From assembly GCA_964636495.1 (NCBI GenBank), contig CAZWSL010000006.1:1-64000 (forward strand): DNA of 64,000 nucleotides, written 5' to 3'. Position 1 is the first letter of the stretch. Each line of letters opens with the position of its first letter. Position numbers and translations under genes: made by a program. Below the pieces are notes generated by a model. That model was not told where the DNA came from and searched no databases. It saw nothing but the letters and a program-made list of their open reading frames with translations. This document shows positions 16,628 to 26,350 of this stretch, in pieces. The stretch is from Desulfobacula sp964636495 (lineage in GTDB: Bacteria > Desulfobacterota > Desulfobacteria > Desulfobacterales > Desulfobacteraceae).

Positions 16628-19168
16628 ATGACCTTTCCATTCAGCCTGCAGAAATTATACAAAGGTATGGGAATGAAGGCTTTAGCGATATTTATTTTTC
16701 TCATTGCAGGAATTATAATAGGAAATCTTCCATCTGATTACTCCTTTATCCTCCTTTTGGGAAGCCTGGCATTATCTGCTCTGACCGTTATACTCTTTTT
16801 TTCCGGGAGTATCCTTTTTACTCCGACAATAGTGACGAAGAGAGTCTTTTCAGCTTTTTCTCTATCGTCAGAAATTCATTTAAAAAAACCATTGGTTTTT
16901 ATCTTCTGCCTGCTGTTTTTCTGTTTTGGCTATATATCCATTCAATTCAGAATTCATCCAGATCCTCCACCATCACATATATCTCAATTTGTTGATACAG
17001 AAAATAACATAATCACCGGTAGAGTTGTCTCATTTGCAAAACACTACATCAGAAAATATGAGGTTAATCTTTTATGCCGGACCATCCAGACTCAAGAGGG
17101 AAGGATAGAGAACACCAGCGGCAGAATCAAGCTGAGTATATACGGCTCTCCAGACAGAACTATCGGGTATGGAGATAAGATAAGGTTTAAGGCATCCATC
17201 AGATCCATACGAAATTTTAGAAATCCAGGAGGATTTGATTATAAAAGATTTTTACAATTAAGGGGAATTTTTGGTTCTGCATGGGCTGGAAGAGACAAGA
17301 TAGAAATTCTTACAGATCATGATAAGATGGGTGCAGTTTCCAGATTAATCAGGAAAATCGAGAGTCTGAGGGTTAAATTTTTCGACTTTGTCTTAGAAAA
17401 AAGCAGTTATTCACAATCCAGGGCAATTCTGGCCTCCATTGTTACCGGAAAAAAGGAGGTTATCTCACATGAGACAAGAGATCTGTTCTCAAAGGCGGGC
17501 ATCAGCCATCTTCTTGCTATTTCCGGCCTGCATCTCTCCATTGTCAGTTTTCTTTTTTTTTCTCTGCTCTACAGAATTTATGCAGCTGTTCCGTTTTTGC
17601 TGATTTCTGGAAAGGCAAAAAAGATTGCAGGTATATCAACTATTGTTCCTCTGGTATTATACAGTTTTTTTACAGGTTTTTCTCCATCGTGCCAGCGGGC
17701 ACTGATCATGTTAATATTCCTTATAATTGCCTTTATCCGTGAAAAAGAGAAAGATATTCTTTCAAGTCTTTCATCAGCTGGAATATTAATCCTGATAATT
17801 GACTCTGCTGCTCTTTTTTCAATATCATTTCAGCTCTCATTTGCCGCAGTTGTCTTTATCGTTTATGGCGTCTTTTTTATAAAAGCGTATTTTCCCTTTT
17901 TAGTGAAAAAAAATATGCTCTCAAAACTTGGATTAATGATATGTATTACATTTGCTGCAGGAGCAGGTACTTCACCACTGACAGCCCATTATTTCAACAC
18001 GGTTTCAGTGATTGCAGTCATATCAAATCTTGCTGCTATTCCTGTTCTCGGGTTCATTGTCCTGCCGCTGGGACTTATCTGTCTGATCCTGTTTTCATGG
18101 TTTCCCATGCCAGCAGAGTGGATTGTCCAGATATGCAGCCAGCTTGTTTCATCTATATTTGTACTTTCCAGGTTTCTGACTGATCTGCCTTTTGCATGGT
18201 CAAGGAGTGTTACGCTGCAATGGAGTGAAATTGCTGCAATCTATGCTGCTGCCTGTGCTCTGGCTTTAATTTTAAGAGGGTATAGAAAATTTGGTGCAGC
18301 CGTTTTTGTCTCCCTATTTCTGCTGTTGATATTCAATGCCGGGATCAGCAGGGCATTACAATCAGGAGAGAGTGATCTTCGGGTAACCATACTGGATGTA
18401 GGGCAGGGAAACAGTTCTTTGATCCAGACTCCTGAAGGGGAGACCATTCTTGTGGATGGAGGAGGATTTTCCAATGTGTCAACTTTTGATACGGGCAGAT
18501 ATGTTGTTGCTCCGTTTTTATGGAAAAAAAGAGTAAAAAATATTGATTATGTTGTTTTAACCCACCCTGAATCTGATCATCTCAACGGCCTTGTCTTTAT
18601 TCTGGATAATTTTAATGTTAAAAATTTAATTAAAAACAGTGACACAAGGAATTCACTTTCATATGAGAGCATGATGGAAGTATGCAGAAAACATGATATC
18701 ACCATATATAACCCTTCAGCACATGGGAAAAATATTCAATTGAAGAGTGTAACTTTACATTTTTTTGATTCGTTAAAAGATAGATTTTCATATAATCTCA
18801 ATAACAATTCACTGGTGTTCAAGATGGTTTATGGTGAATTTTCAATGATTTTCCCTGGGGATATTTTAGAACAGAGAGAAACAAATTTGAGCAGAAGAGA
18901 GTCTGAAAAACTTGATTCTGATATTCTGCTGGCACCTCATCACGGTAGTTCATCGTCCAGTACACTGGACTTCTTGAAAAAGGTCAACCCTTCAGCTGTA
19001 GTCATATCATGCGGTTGGAGGAATAGATATGGATTTCCTGATTCTGCTGTTTTACAGCGATATAAAAACAGGGGAGCTGAAATATTCAGGACTGATAAAA
19101 ACGGTGCGGTCATGATATCCAGCAGAGGTAAACATTATACGATTGATTCGCATCATCCCTCAGATTGA
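16628..19168 (+). CDS. comEC: ComEC/Rec2-type DNA uptake channel protein
   Basis: An inner-membrane protein proposed to form the DNA translocation channel in natural transformation. The 846 residues follow the full-length layout: N-terminal membrane helices with a DUF4131-type soluble domain (about 110-225), the Competence membrane core with HLLAISGLHLSIV and many helices (about 270-560), and a C-terminal metallo-beta-lactamase-like domain from about 580 with DVGQGN (D590), HPESDHLNG (H646) and LAPHHGSSSS. Both HxxxDH and the later His are kept, so the nuclease-like site appears intact. Its 3' end overlaps the convergent activator gene by 9 bp. Other competence genes are not nearby. Confidence 0.93.
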   Translation: MTFPFSLQKLYKGMGMKALAIFIFLIAGIIIGNLPSDYSFILLLGSLALSALTVILFFSGSILFTPTIVTKRVFSAFSLSSEIHLKKPLVFIFCLLFFCFGYISIQFRIHPDPPPSHISQFVDTENNIITGRVVSFAKHYIRKYEVNLLCRTIQTQEGRIENTSGRIKLSIYGSPDRTIGYGDKIRFKASIRSIRNFRNPGGFDYKRFLQLRGIFGSAWAGRDKIEILTDHDKMGAVSRLIRKIESLRVKFFDFVLEKSSYSQSRAILASIVTGKKEVISHETRDLFSKAGISHLLAISGLHLSIVSFLFFSLLYRIYAAVPFLLISGKAKKIAGISTIVPLVLYSFFTGFSPSCQRALIMLIFLIIAFIREKEKDILSSLSSAGILILIIDSAALFSISFQLSFAAVVFIVYGVFFIKAYFPFLVKKNMLSKLGLMICITFAAGAGTSPLTAHYFNTVSVIAVISNLAAIPVLGFIVLPLGLICLILFSWFPMPAEWIVQICSQLVSSIFVLSRFLTDLPFAWSRSVTLQWSEIAAIYAAACALALILRGYRKFGAAVFVSLFLLLIFNAGISRALQSGESDLRVTILDVGQGNSSLIQTPEGETILVDGGGFSNVSTFDTGRYVVAPFLWKKRVKNIDYVVLTHPESDHLNGLVFILDNFNVKNLIKNSDTRNSLSYESMMEVCRKHDITIYNPSAHGKNIQLKSVTLHFFDSLKDRFSYNLNNNSLVFKMVYGEFSMIFPGDILEQRETNLSRRESEKLDSDILLAPHHGSSSSSTLDFLKKVNPSAVVISCGWRNRYGFPDSAVLQRYKNRGAEIFRTDKNGAVMISSRGKHYTIDSHHPSD

Positions 19169-22100
19169 AATTTTTCTCTCTTCTGTATAGGTTTTGGTTC
19201 CCACTGTCTCTTTTAAAAACGGAATAATGACATTGTTTTTATTACCGCCTGAAATATCATAGGTGATACTGACAATCGGCACATTAATTTTTGCTTCAAG
19301 TTTCTGGACCATTGCTTCGGTGATAAGGCCGGGGCAGCAGAATGCCGGATTTGTCTGAACCAGCAGTTTTAAATCTGGATGTTCATCCATAATATGATGA
19401 ATTTTTAAAATATTATCCATGGATTCTCCAGTATGTTCATGCAGAATACCATACTCAGGCAGAATTTTTTCATAGGAATCTCTGACGGAAAAGGCAGCCT
19501 CACTTAAAATCGGTTCAAAATACTTATAATATTTTTTTTCCATGGTTTTCATTGCAACAAGGAGGGCACCGTTTGATATCAGACTTAAATATTTCCCCTC
19601 TTTAAACCATTTTTTAAAGTATGAACTGGCTATTATTTTTATATACTTGTAATATGGCGTTGTAATGACCTCTCCGCCGTTTTCTTCAATAAAATGGATC
19701 AAACCCTGGTTAAGTATATTATTATCCCTTGCATAGAGGTCTCCGAAAATTCCAACCTTGGGTCTGGTTTCTTCTCTGGTTTGAATAGCAGCAAACAGGC
19801 TTGAAGCTGTTTTCAATGCATCTTCTTTTGATTTTCCTTTTTCAAAAGTCATGCTCAAAAGATTCAGAACTTTTTTAAGCACTTGATCAGTCTCTCCTTT
19901 GTTGATTTCATATGGCCTTATTTTGCAGCCAATACTTCTCAGCAGGCCTCCAAACATATATGCATAATATGCATTGGTGGATGCCCTGAAAGATATATCA
20001 AAAAGGGAGAGTTCCCCTTTATATATTTTTGATTTTTCAAAACCGTTACCGTGTCGTTCCAGTATTTTGTTTATATGGTAGGGGTACATCTTTATATTGC
20101 ATGCTATATCTGAATGATTCAGCCATAACATGCAGTCAGCCGGATCAAGCCTGTTTTTCTCAACAGTGTTTATAAAACCGGCAGCCAGTGCATTCAAAGG
20201 AATACACTGGCCTGTATTGGTTAGAATACATTTTTTCAATGTCTCACCAGACTCTTCCATTAAAAGAGCATTATGCCCCTCATTTTTCATGACAGAGACA
20301 ATGAGGCTGCCGGTATAGGCATCCCAGTTTGGAAAAATGATGGTTTTTCTGTCCATTTTTTGCAGAAAAACAGGGTGCAGCTGTTCCAGACTCCTCTCTC
20401 TGGTTTTTACAATACTGCTGTTGTGGTTTTTAAATGCGCGTACAGCAGCTTCAATCCTTGTTTCATAGCCAACACTTGAGTCGTGTTCATCAAGTTCCAA
20501 AACAAGGTAGGGTTTGTTAAAGCTTTCCATTATCTGCTTGAAATAATCAATGCCGAAAGAGTCTGGTGAACACTTGAAAGAACTGATATATACAGGATAA
20601 AGATGGTCGGTTCTGGCAGCTGTATATGCCGTTTTAAGGATTTGTGCCACATATTTCCAGTGGAGCTCGTTCAATAAAGGCTCTATCTTTTTGAAATCAC
20701 TGGATTCATCCTGATGAATCATATCCTGAAAAAAGGTTTTCACACCAAGTTTTTCAAATATCTGCGGGATACTGTTGTTCGTTGCCTTGTTTAAAATAGT
20801 GTAGGGCCTGCCAAGGAGAACAACATCAATCTCTGAATAGCTTGATTTATATTCTTTGTATAAAGCCTTTGTGTTCAATTGAATGTTTTTTTTGAACTCA
20901 GTTGCACTGTCATAGGCACTGGAAATATCAAAAAAGGAAAACAGAAAATCAGGGGATATTTTTTTTAAAGATTTGTATAATTCCAGTTTTGTATGAAAAT
21001 TGGTATAAAGATATTTGATGATTGGAGAAATAACCCTTTTTTTATCAATACCGGGAAGGGAGGAGATAACTGAAGGAGCAAACTGGGTATAGTAGCAGTG
21101 CTGTCTGCGAACCTTGTTTTTACTGCCGGATTCTTCAAAGTAAAAAGGTAAAAAAAGATAATCTGTTTTTTCCATTAAATATTTTATATGGCCGTGCAGA
21201 GAGATAACAGGAGAGCAGAATTCTGCAGTGGCAATGAGTTTTCCCGCTTTTACAGGATTTTTCAGATTTTCACTTGTCCGGGTTTTAATGCCAAGTCTGG
21301 AAAAAAAATAGATCCAGAAATCATGATCCTCCACAAGATGGAGAGCATGTGGGATTCCAATTGTAAAATCATGTTTGATCAAACCATTTTTTTGAGAAGG
21401 TTTTCTAAAATCTGGGACTGCTTTTTTCCTTAATTTTAGCAGATCGTACATGTTTTTATTGGGAATCATCTTTTTTGTATCATAATCTCTGCCGCATAAG
21501 AAACCGTATGCAATGGTTTGACCTGCAACATCTGCAATGGTGAGCTTGCAGTGATTTGTACACAATTTACACGTCTCCTGCTGAAGAGGAATTTTATTTT
21601 TCCACAGGCTGAATCCTCTGAAATGAGTTGATGGCAGCTGTTTTTCCTTTAAAAGTAATGCAACGCCAAGAGCGCCTGTTAAATGACAGTATTTTGATAC
21701 ATGAATGGGCTTCTTCAATTTTTGTTCAAATGCTGCAACAAGTGCCTTGTTTTTTGCAGTTGCTCCCTGAAAAAGTATTGTATCACCAATTTTGGCTATA
21801 TTTGCTACTTTAGTCAGATAGTTATCCCGGACAGAGTGTAATACTGAAGATAAAATTTCATTTTTTGTATACCCATTGGCCAGATAATAATTAATATCTC
21901 TCTCCATGAATACAGTACATCTGTCACTTGAAACAGGTGATGTGACACCATGGGTATGTTCAGCATACTCAGACAGCGGGCATTCAAGTTTTAAAGCCTG
22001 CTCTTCGATAAAACTGCCTGTTCCGGCAGCACACACACTATTCATAAATGAAGATGTGACTACTCCGTTTTTGACAAGGGTGAATTTTGCATCCTGACCG

Positions 22101-23407
22101 CCGATCTCAATAATTGTATCAACATTTTTATTTAAGTTGACTGCAGCAGTTGCATGAGCGGTAATTTCATCGGGTTCTATATCTGCACCAATAATTTTTC
22201 CGCTTATTCTCCTGCCTGATCCTGTTGTACCGCATCCTTTGATCGGAAAATTGAGTTGATATGCTTTAAGGAAGTTATGATAGGCTTTAAATATTTTTTG
22301 AACCGCTTCCACCGGCTTGGATGCAGTTTTAGTATAGAATCCAACAACGGGTAATCCATCCTGGTTGATCAGAATGCTTTTCGTGCTTGTTGATCCTACA
22401 TCCATGCCGAGAAAACCTTCATTTATCACAATTTTTTTCGGATCCTGATAAATATCTGTTTCAACAGTCTCCATGACTGATGATGAAAAACAGTGAAAAT
22501 CAGGGTATTGGGAAAGCTTGAGCTTCAGTTCAGGATATAGAGGAGTCTCCTCTTTTTCAGACGAAACAAAAAAATCATCAATTGAATAAAAATGTCTCTT
22601 TACAGGCTGGTATCTCTTTTTCCCTGTTTGAGCAATATCTTCCAGAAGACAGAAAGCTGCTCCGGCAGCACAATAAAACTTTGAATTGGAATCAATAATA
22701 AATTTATAATCAGTGATTTTCTCAAGATGGTTTTTTACACAGATATTCCGGGCAACACCTCCGCAGAAAATAATTTTTCTGCCAATGTTTTTATAGGTGA
22801 AAAGAGTGTTTGCAATGTTTTTTGCAAGACCGTAGCACAAGCCGTCACAGATCTGCTCTACAGCATAGCCTTCCTGTTGAGCATGAATAAGATCTGTTTT
22901 TGCAAAAACAGCGCAACGAGTCGCGATATCCGGGATTTTTTTTGAATTGTGAAGAGCTCTTTTGCTCAGTTCTTCTGAACCTTCTGACAGGTTTAATCTT
23001 TTTGCCTGCTGATCAAGGAAGCTTCCGGTTCCTGCAGCACAGGATGTGTTGTGTTTTGCTCCAATGTATTTCCCCTCTGCATTGAACCTGCTTAAAGAAA
23101 ACTTTTCACCTCCTATATGCAATATTCCATCAAATTTTTTATGAAAAAAACGTGCGGCCTTGATAATAGTTAACTGTTCATCATAGGATTGATCTCTGTT
23201 TATATAAGAAGGGGTTGAGCGGGTAGCAGCAACATGATCGATATTATTTAAATCAATATTTCCCATTAAAGAGGAAAGGCATTGTCTGATCTCTCCATGG
23301 TGACTGGCTGTATCTTTATGGACAATACTTCCTTTCTTATTTATGACAACTATGTGAATACAGACAGACCCTACATCAATACCTAAAATAGTTGATAGCG
23401 ATTTCAT
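19160..23407 (-). CDS. large 2-hydroxyacyl-CoA dehydratase activator-type protein (tandem BadF/HgdC ATPase, DUF2229, HgdB-like)
   Basis: A 1415-residue protein built from two ASKHA ATPase modules of the HgdC/BadF type (about 7-260 and 320-585), a linker with a CKLCTNHCKL cysteine motif near 618, and a DUF2229 plus HgdB-like C-terminal half. Both ATPase modules keep the cluster cysteines: SCAAGTGSFLDQQ with TRCAVFAKTDL in the first, and VCAAGTGSFIEEQA with DRCTVFMERD in the second. HgdC-type activators use ATP to push an electron into 2-hydroxyacyl-CoA dehydratases or benzoyl-CoA reductases. This very large format occurs as a stand-alone gene in anaerobes and its substrate is not established. 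No dehydratase subunits flank it here. Divergent from the TetR gene. Confidence 0.88.
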   Translation of the reverse strand: MKSLSTILGIDVGSVCIHIVVINKKGSIVHKDTASHHGEIRQCLSSLMGNIDLNNIDHVAATRSTPSYINRDQSYDEQLTIIKAARFFHKKFDGILHIGGEKFSLSRFNAEGKYIGAKHNTSCAAGTGSFLDQQAKRLNLSEGSEELSKRALHNSKKIPDIATRCAVFAKTDLIHAQQEGYAVEQICDGLCYGLAKNIANTLFTYKNIGRKIIFCGGVARNICVKNHLEKITDYKFIIDSNSKFYCAAGAAFCLLEDIAQTGKKRYQPVKRHFYSIDDFFVSSEKEETPLYPELKLKLSQYPDFHCFSSSVMETVETDIYQDPKKIVINEGFLGMDVGSTSTKSILINQDGLPVVGFYTKTASKPVEAVQKIFKAYHNFLKAYQLNFPIKGCGTTGSGRRISGKIIGADIEPDEITAHATAAVNLNKNVDTIIEIGGQDAKFTLVKNGVVTSSFMNSVCAAGTGSFIEEQALKLECPLSEYAEHTHGVTSPVSSDRCTVFMERDINYYLANGYTKNEILSSVLHSVRDNYLTKVANIAKIGDTILFQGATAKNKALVAAFEQKLKKPIHVSKYCHLTGALGVALLLKEKQLPSTHFRGFSLWKNKIPLQQETCKLCTNHCKLTIADVAGQTIAYGFLCGRDYDTKKMIPNKNMYDLLKLRKKAVPDFRKPSQKNGLIKHDFTIGIPHALHLVEDHDFWIYFFSRLGIKTRTSENLKNPVKAGKLIATAEFCSPVISLHGHIKYLMEKTDYLFLPFYFEESGSKNKVRRQHCYYTQFAPSVISSLPGIDKKRVISPIIKYLYTNFHTKLELYKSLKKISPDFLFSFFDISSAYDSATEFKKNIQLNTKALYKEYKSSYSEIDVVLLGRPYTILNKATNNSIPQIFEKLGVKTFFQDMIHQDESSDFKKIEPLLNELHWKYVAQILKTAYTAARTDHLYPVYISSFKCSPDSFGIDYFKQIMESFNKPYLVLELDEHDSSVGYETRIEAAVRAFKNHNSSIVKTRERSLEQLHPVFLQKMDRKTIIFPNWDAYTGSLIVSVMKNEGHNALLMEESGETLKKCILTNTGQCIPLNALAAGFINTVEKNRLDPADCMLWLNHSDIACNIKMYPYHINKILERHGNGFEKSKIYKGELSLFDISFRASTNAYYAYMFGGLLRSIGCKIRPYEINKGETDQVLKKVLNLLSMTFEKGKSKEDALKTASSLFAAIQTREETRPKVGIFGDLYARDNNILNQGLIHFIEENGGEVITTPYYKYIKIIASSYFKKWFKEGKYLSLISNGALLVAMKTMEKKYYKYFEPILSEAAFSVRDSYEKILPEYGILHEHTGESMDNILKIHHIMDEHPDLKLLVQTNPAFCCPGLITEAMVQKLEAKINVPIVSITYDISGGNKNNVIIPFLKETVGTKTYTEERKISI

Positions 23408-23624
23408 AAGTTTTAATTTTATCCTGTCATGGTTTTATCAATCTATATATATTTTAAAAATCTTTATTTATATTTGCCAATGATATATTATATAAGTTTG
23501 TAGTTTGAAATAGTACAACTGCAGACTATAATATTACGTCTGAATTATCAAGTTTTTGTTCAAAATCTCTTTTCATTTCATGTCCGGATAAAAATAAAAA
23601 AGATGCAATTTATTGAGATTTTCC

Positions 23625-23653
23625 TTGTGAATATTAATTGTTTCATGTATTAA
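23625..23653 (+). promoter_or_regulatory. candidate promoter of the TetR gene
   Basis: TTGTGA (23625-23630) and TATTAA (23648-23653) are separated by 17 nt. The implied start near 23660 falls inside the palindrome at 23658-23673, an arrangement expected for autorepression. Confidence 0.5.
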
Positions 23654-23657
23654 CTTT

Positions 23658-23673
23658 TTAATTGATCAATTAA
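23658..23673. promoter_or_regulatory. 16-bp perfect palindrome, probable TetR operator
   Basis: TTAATTGATCAATTAA is a perfect 16-bp palindrome 31 bp upstream of the TetR start codon and over the predicted transcription start. TetR-family dimers commonly bind such sites and repress themselves. The base content is AT-rich, which lowers its statistical weight. Confidence 0.55.
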
Positions 23674-23704
23674 TGAACCATATTCAAAAAATAATGAGGG
23701 ATTT

Positions 23705-24346
23705 ATGGGTATTTATGAAAGAAAACAGCGGGAGAAAGCTCAAAGAAAAAAAGAGATTATCAATGCTGCCCGGAAAATCTTTTCAAATAAGGGATTTAAC
23801 TCTGCCACAATGGAAGAAATTGCCATAGAGGCAGAACTGAGTCCGGGAACTCTTTATCTCTATTTTAAAAATAAAGAAGAGCTTCACACTTCTCTTTCAA
23901 TTGAAATCTTGAAATATTTGACCAATGAGATTCAAAAAGTTGTTTCTCTTGATATCTCTGTTGAAGATAAAATTGATAAATTCAGAGATGTATTTATTAA
24001 TGTTTATGAATATGATTCAAATATTTTAGTAAATTTGTTTCATCTCCAGTCGGGAGAGGCACTTAACAACCTTTCAGGCGATGTTCTACGACAGATTAAA
24101 ATATATTCAGCCATGGCCCATGGCGCAATTATTGATGTTGTCAAGCAGGGTATCAGACAGGATGTTTTTGTTAATGAAAATCCAGTGGCGCTGGCAGATA
24201 TATTGTGGGCTTCATATGGTGGTATTGTTTTATGGGTTGATTCAAAAAGACGTCTTGATGATAGTAAAGATTTTGTCAAGCCGACAATAAAAACGGCATT
24301 CAAGATAATCAGAAAAGGGTTGAAAAAGAACAGGCCGGAACTCTGA
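23705..24346 (+). CDS. TetR/AcrR-family transcriptional regulator
   Basis: A 213-residue one-component regulator. The N-terminal helix-turn-helix occupies about residues 12-58 (EIINAARKIFSNKGFNSATM followed by EIAIEAELSPGTLYLYFKNKEEL), and the C-terminal helical half is the ligand/dimer domain, unlike any family I can name. A GAGGG ribosome site precedes the ATG by about 5 nt. It is divergent from the giant activator (297 bp apart) and convergent with pgi, so the most likely targets are itself and possibly the activator; this is inference. The closest functional analogues regulate fatty-acid or efflux genes, and an acyl-CoA ligase lies 2 kb away. Confidence 0.9.
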   Translation: MGIYERKQREKAQRKKEIINAARKIFSNKGFNSATMEEIAIEAELSPGTLYLYFKNKEELHTSLSIEILKYLTNEIQKVVSLDISVEDKIDKFRDVFINVYEYDSNILVNLFHLQSGEALNNLSGDVLRQIKIYSAMAHGAIIDVVKQGIRQDVFVNENPVALADILWASYGGIVLWVDSKRRLDDSKDFVKPTIKTAFKIIRKGLKKNRPEL

Positions 24347-24351
24347 GTTAC

Positions 24352-24375
24352 AGTTGTTTTATCTGAAAAACAACT
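24352..24375. terminator. weak bidirectional terminator between TetR gene and pgi
   Basis: A 9-bp stem AGTTGTTTT/AAAACAACT with a 6-nt loop lies at the convergent gene ends and includes the pgi stop. It is AT-rich, so termination efficiency is doubtful. Confidence 0.35.
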
Positions 24376-26026
24376 CTCTTCTGAACGTTTTAAATGTATT
24401 TATCAAACCATTTGTGGAAGGATCATGGGAAACAATCTGCTCATCACTCCTTAGTTCCGGCAGGATTTTTTTCGCAAGCTGCTTTCCGAGTTCAACACCC
24501 CACTGATCAAAACTGAAAATATTCCATATGACTCCCTGTACAAATATTTTGTGTTCATACATTGCTATCAGGCTTCCGAGTACATTGGGAGTCAGTTTCT
24601 TAAAAAGGATGGAGTTTGAGGGTCGATTCCCTGAAAATATTTTATGGGGAGAGAGTTTTCTAATCTCTTTTTCTGTTTTTCCTTCTGTTTTCAGCTCTGC
24701 AATAACCTCTTCTTGAGTTTTGCCGTTTAAAAGCGCTTCTGGCTGGGCAAAAAAATTAGACAGGAGAATATTGTGATGATCATCAATGGGGTTATGGCTT
24801 GTGGCAGGAGCCAGGAAATCTGCAGGAACAAGTTTTGTTCCCTGGTGGATCAACTGGTAAAAAGAGTGCTGGCCATTTGTACCCGGTTCCCCCCATATAA
24901 TTGTTCCGGTCTGGTACGACACATCTTTCCCGCCTCTGTCACAGGTTTTGCCATTGCTTTCCATATTTGCCTGCTGAAGATATGCTGGAAATCTGTGCAT
25001 GTATTGATCATAGGGTAAGATGGTTTCGGTTTGTGAATCAAAAAAATTATTATACCAGATTCCCAGCAACCCGAGAATGACAGGTATATTATTATTGAAT
25101 TCACTGTTTTTAAAATGCTGATCCATTGCATAGGCACCATTCAGCATATCTTTAAAATTTTCAAATCCGATATAGCAGGCTATGGAAAGGCCGATTGCAG
25201 ACCAGAGTGAATAGCGTCCCCCAACCCAGTCCCAGAATTCAAACATGTTGTTCTTATCAATGCCGAATGCTTCAACACCTTGTAAATTTGTGGATAGTGC
25301 TATGAAGTGCTTTGCTATATATGAACTGTTTTTTGCATGGTCTAAAAACCATTTTCTTGCTGTAAAAGCGTTTGTCATTGTCTCCTGGGTTGAAAAGGTT
25401 TTTGAGGCAACCATAAAGAGCGTTGTTTCCGGGTCAGTTTTTTTTAAAGTCTCACGTATATTTGTGCCATCAATATTTGAAACAAAATGGACAGATAATC
25501 CTGGTTTTGCGTAGGGTTTGAGACTTTCAGTCACCATGACAGGTCCAAGATCAGATCCTCCAATTCCGATGTTTACGATATCAGTAATTGTTTTACCTGT
25601 GTATCCTTTCCATTTTCCTGAAATCAGGTTTGAAGAAAAAACCTCCATTTTTTTCAATACTTCAGCAATGTCAGGTTTTATATCTCTGCCATTGACAACA
25701 ATCGGTTTCTTTTCCGGGTTTCTCAATGCGGTGTGCAGAACAGACCTGTTTTCGGTTTCATTGATATGTTTTCCTGAAAACATACTGTTTACAGCATCTC
25801 TAAGATCTACTTCCTCGGCAAGATCCAATAGAAGACTTATGGTGTATTCATTTATCCTGTTTTTAGAATAATCAACAAGGATATCTCTGAATCTGACAGA
25901 AAATCTGTCAAATCTTGCTTTATCTTCTTTGAACATCTCTTTCATGTGAATATCCTTGATATCCCTGTAGTGAGATGCAAGCTTCATCCACGCTTCTGTT
26001 GTTTCAGGATTTATTTTGTCAAGCAC
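24359..26026 (-). CDS. pgi: glucose-6-phosphate isomerase
   Basis: Interconverts glucose 6-phosphate and fructose 6-phosphate. The 555-residue length and the motifs VNIGIGGSDLGP, GGRYSLWSAIGLSIA and GEPGTNGQHSFYQLIHQG (with catalytic residues) are those of the classical enzyme. The start is GTG at 26026 with GGGG about 9 nt upstream; no better ATG is nearby and the N-terminus fits the family. It is transcribed alone, convergent with the TetR gene and divergent from the acyl-CoA ligase. Confidence 0.95.
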   Translation of the reverse strand: MLDKINPETTEAWMKLASHYRDIKDIHMKEMFKEDKARFDRFSVRFRDILVDYSKNRINEYTISLLLDLAEEVDLRDAVNSMFSGKHINETENRSVLHTALRNPEKKPIVVNGRDIKPDIAEVLKKMEVFSSNLISGKWKGYTGKTITDIVNIGIGGSDLGPVMVTESLKPYAKPGLSVHFVSNIDGTNIRETLKKTDPETTLFMVASKTFSTQETMTNAFTARKWFLDHAKNSSYIAKHFIALSTNLQGVEAFGIDKNNMFEFWDWVGGRYSLWSAIGLSIACYIGFENFKDMLNGAYAMDQHFKNSEFNNNIPVILGLLGIWYNNFFDSQTETILPYDQYMHRFPAYLQQANMESNGKTCDRGGKDVSYQTGTIIWGEPGTNGQHSFYQLIHQGTKLVPADFLAPATSHNPIDDHHNILLSNFFAQPEALLNGKTQEEVIAELKTEGKTEKEIRKLSPHKIFSGNRPSNSILFKKLTPNVLGSLIAMYEHKIFVQGVIWNIFSFDQWGVELGKQLAKKILPELRSDEQIVSHDPSTNGLINTFKTFRRELFFR

Positions 26027-26350
26027 GCTTTTTACCCCACTTTTTATTGTATCAATCCCGTGTATGATTCATCAATCTGTTTTCTGAAATTACCTTTGTC
26101 TCTTTTGTCACAATTGCATCCTGCTTTAATTTGTTTTACATTATCCGGTCTGTTTTGTTAAGATGAATTTTTATTAAGGGTGAAATCATCTTTTTGATTT
26201 TAAAGTAGAGAGGGTTTTTCATATCAATCTGACAAGTCTGCATTGCGGCCGGTTATGCAGCTTCAGGAAAAATATTGATTAACGAGTAGTGACAATGATG
26301 AAGATATTGTTGGATTGTGGTAAATTGTATGAAATAGTTGGGGAGATTAC
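26027..26350. other. 324-bp divergent intergenic region between pgi and the acyl-CoA ligase
   Basis: The region must hold two outward promoters. I found no palindrome, hairpin with a T run or coding frame of interest. The right end has GGGGAG 5 nt before the ligase ATG. TTTACA-N17-TTAAGA near 26137-26165 is a weak plus-strand promoter candidate only. Confidence 0.4.
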
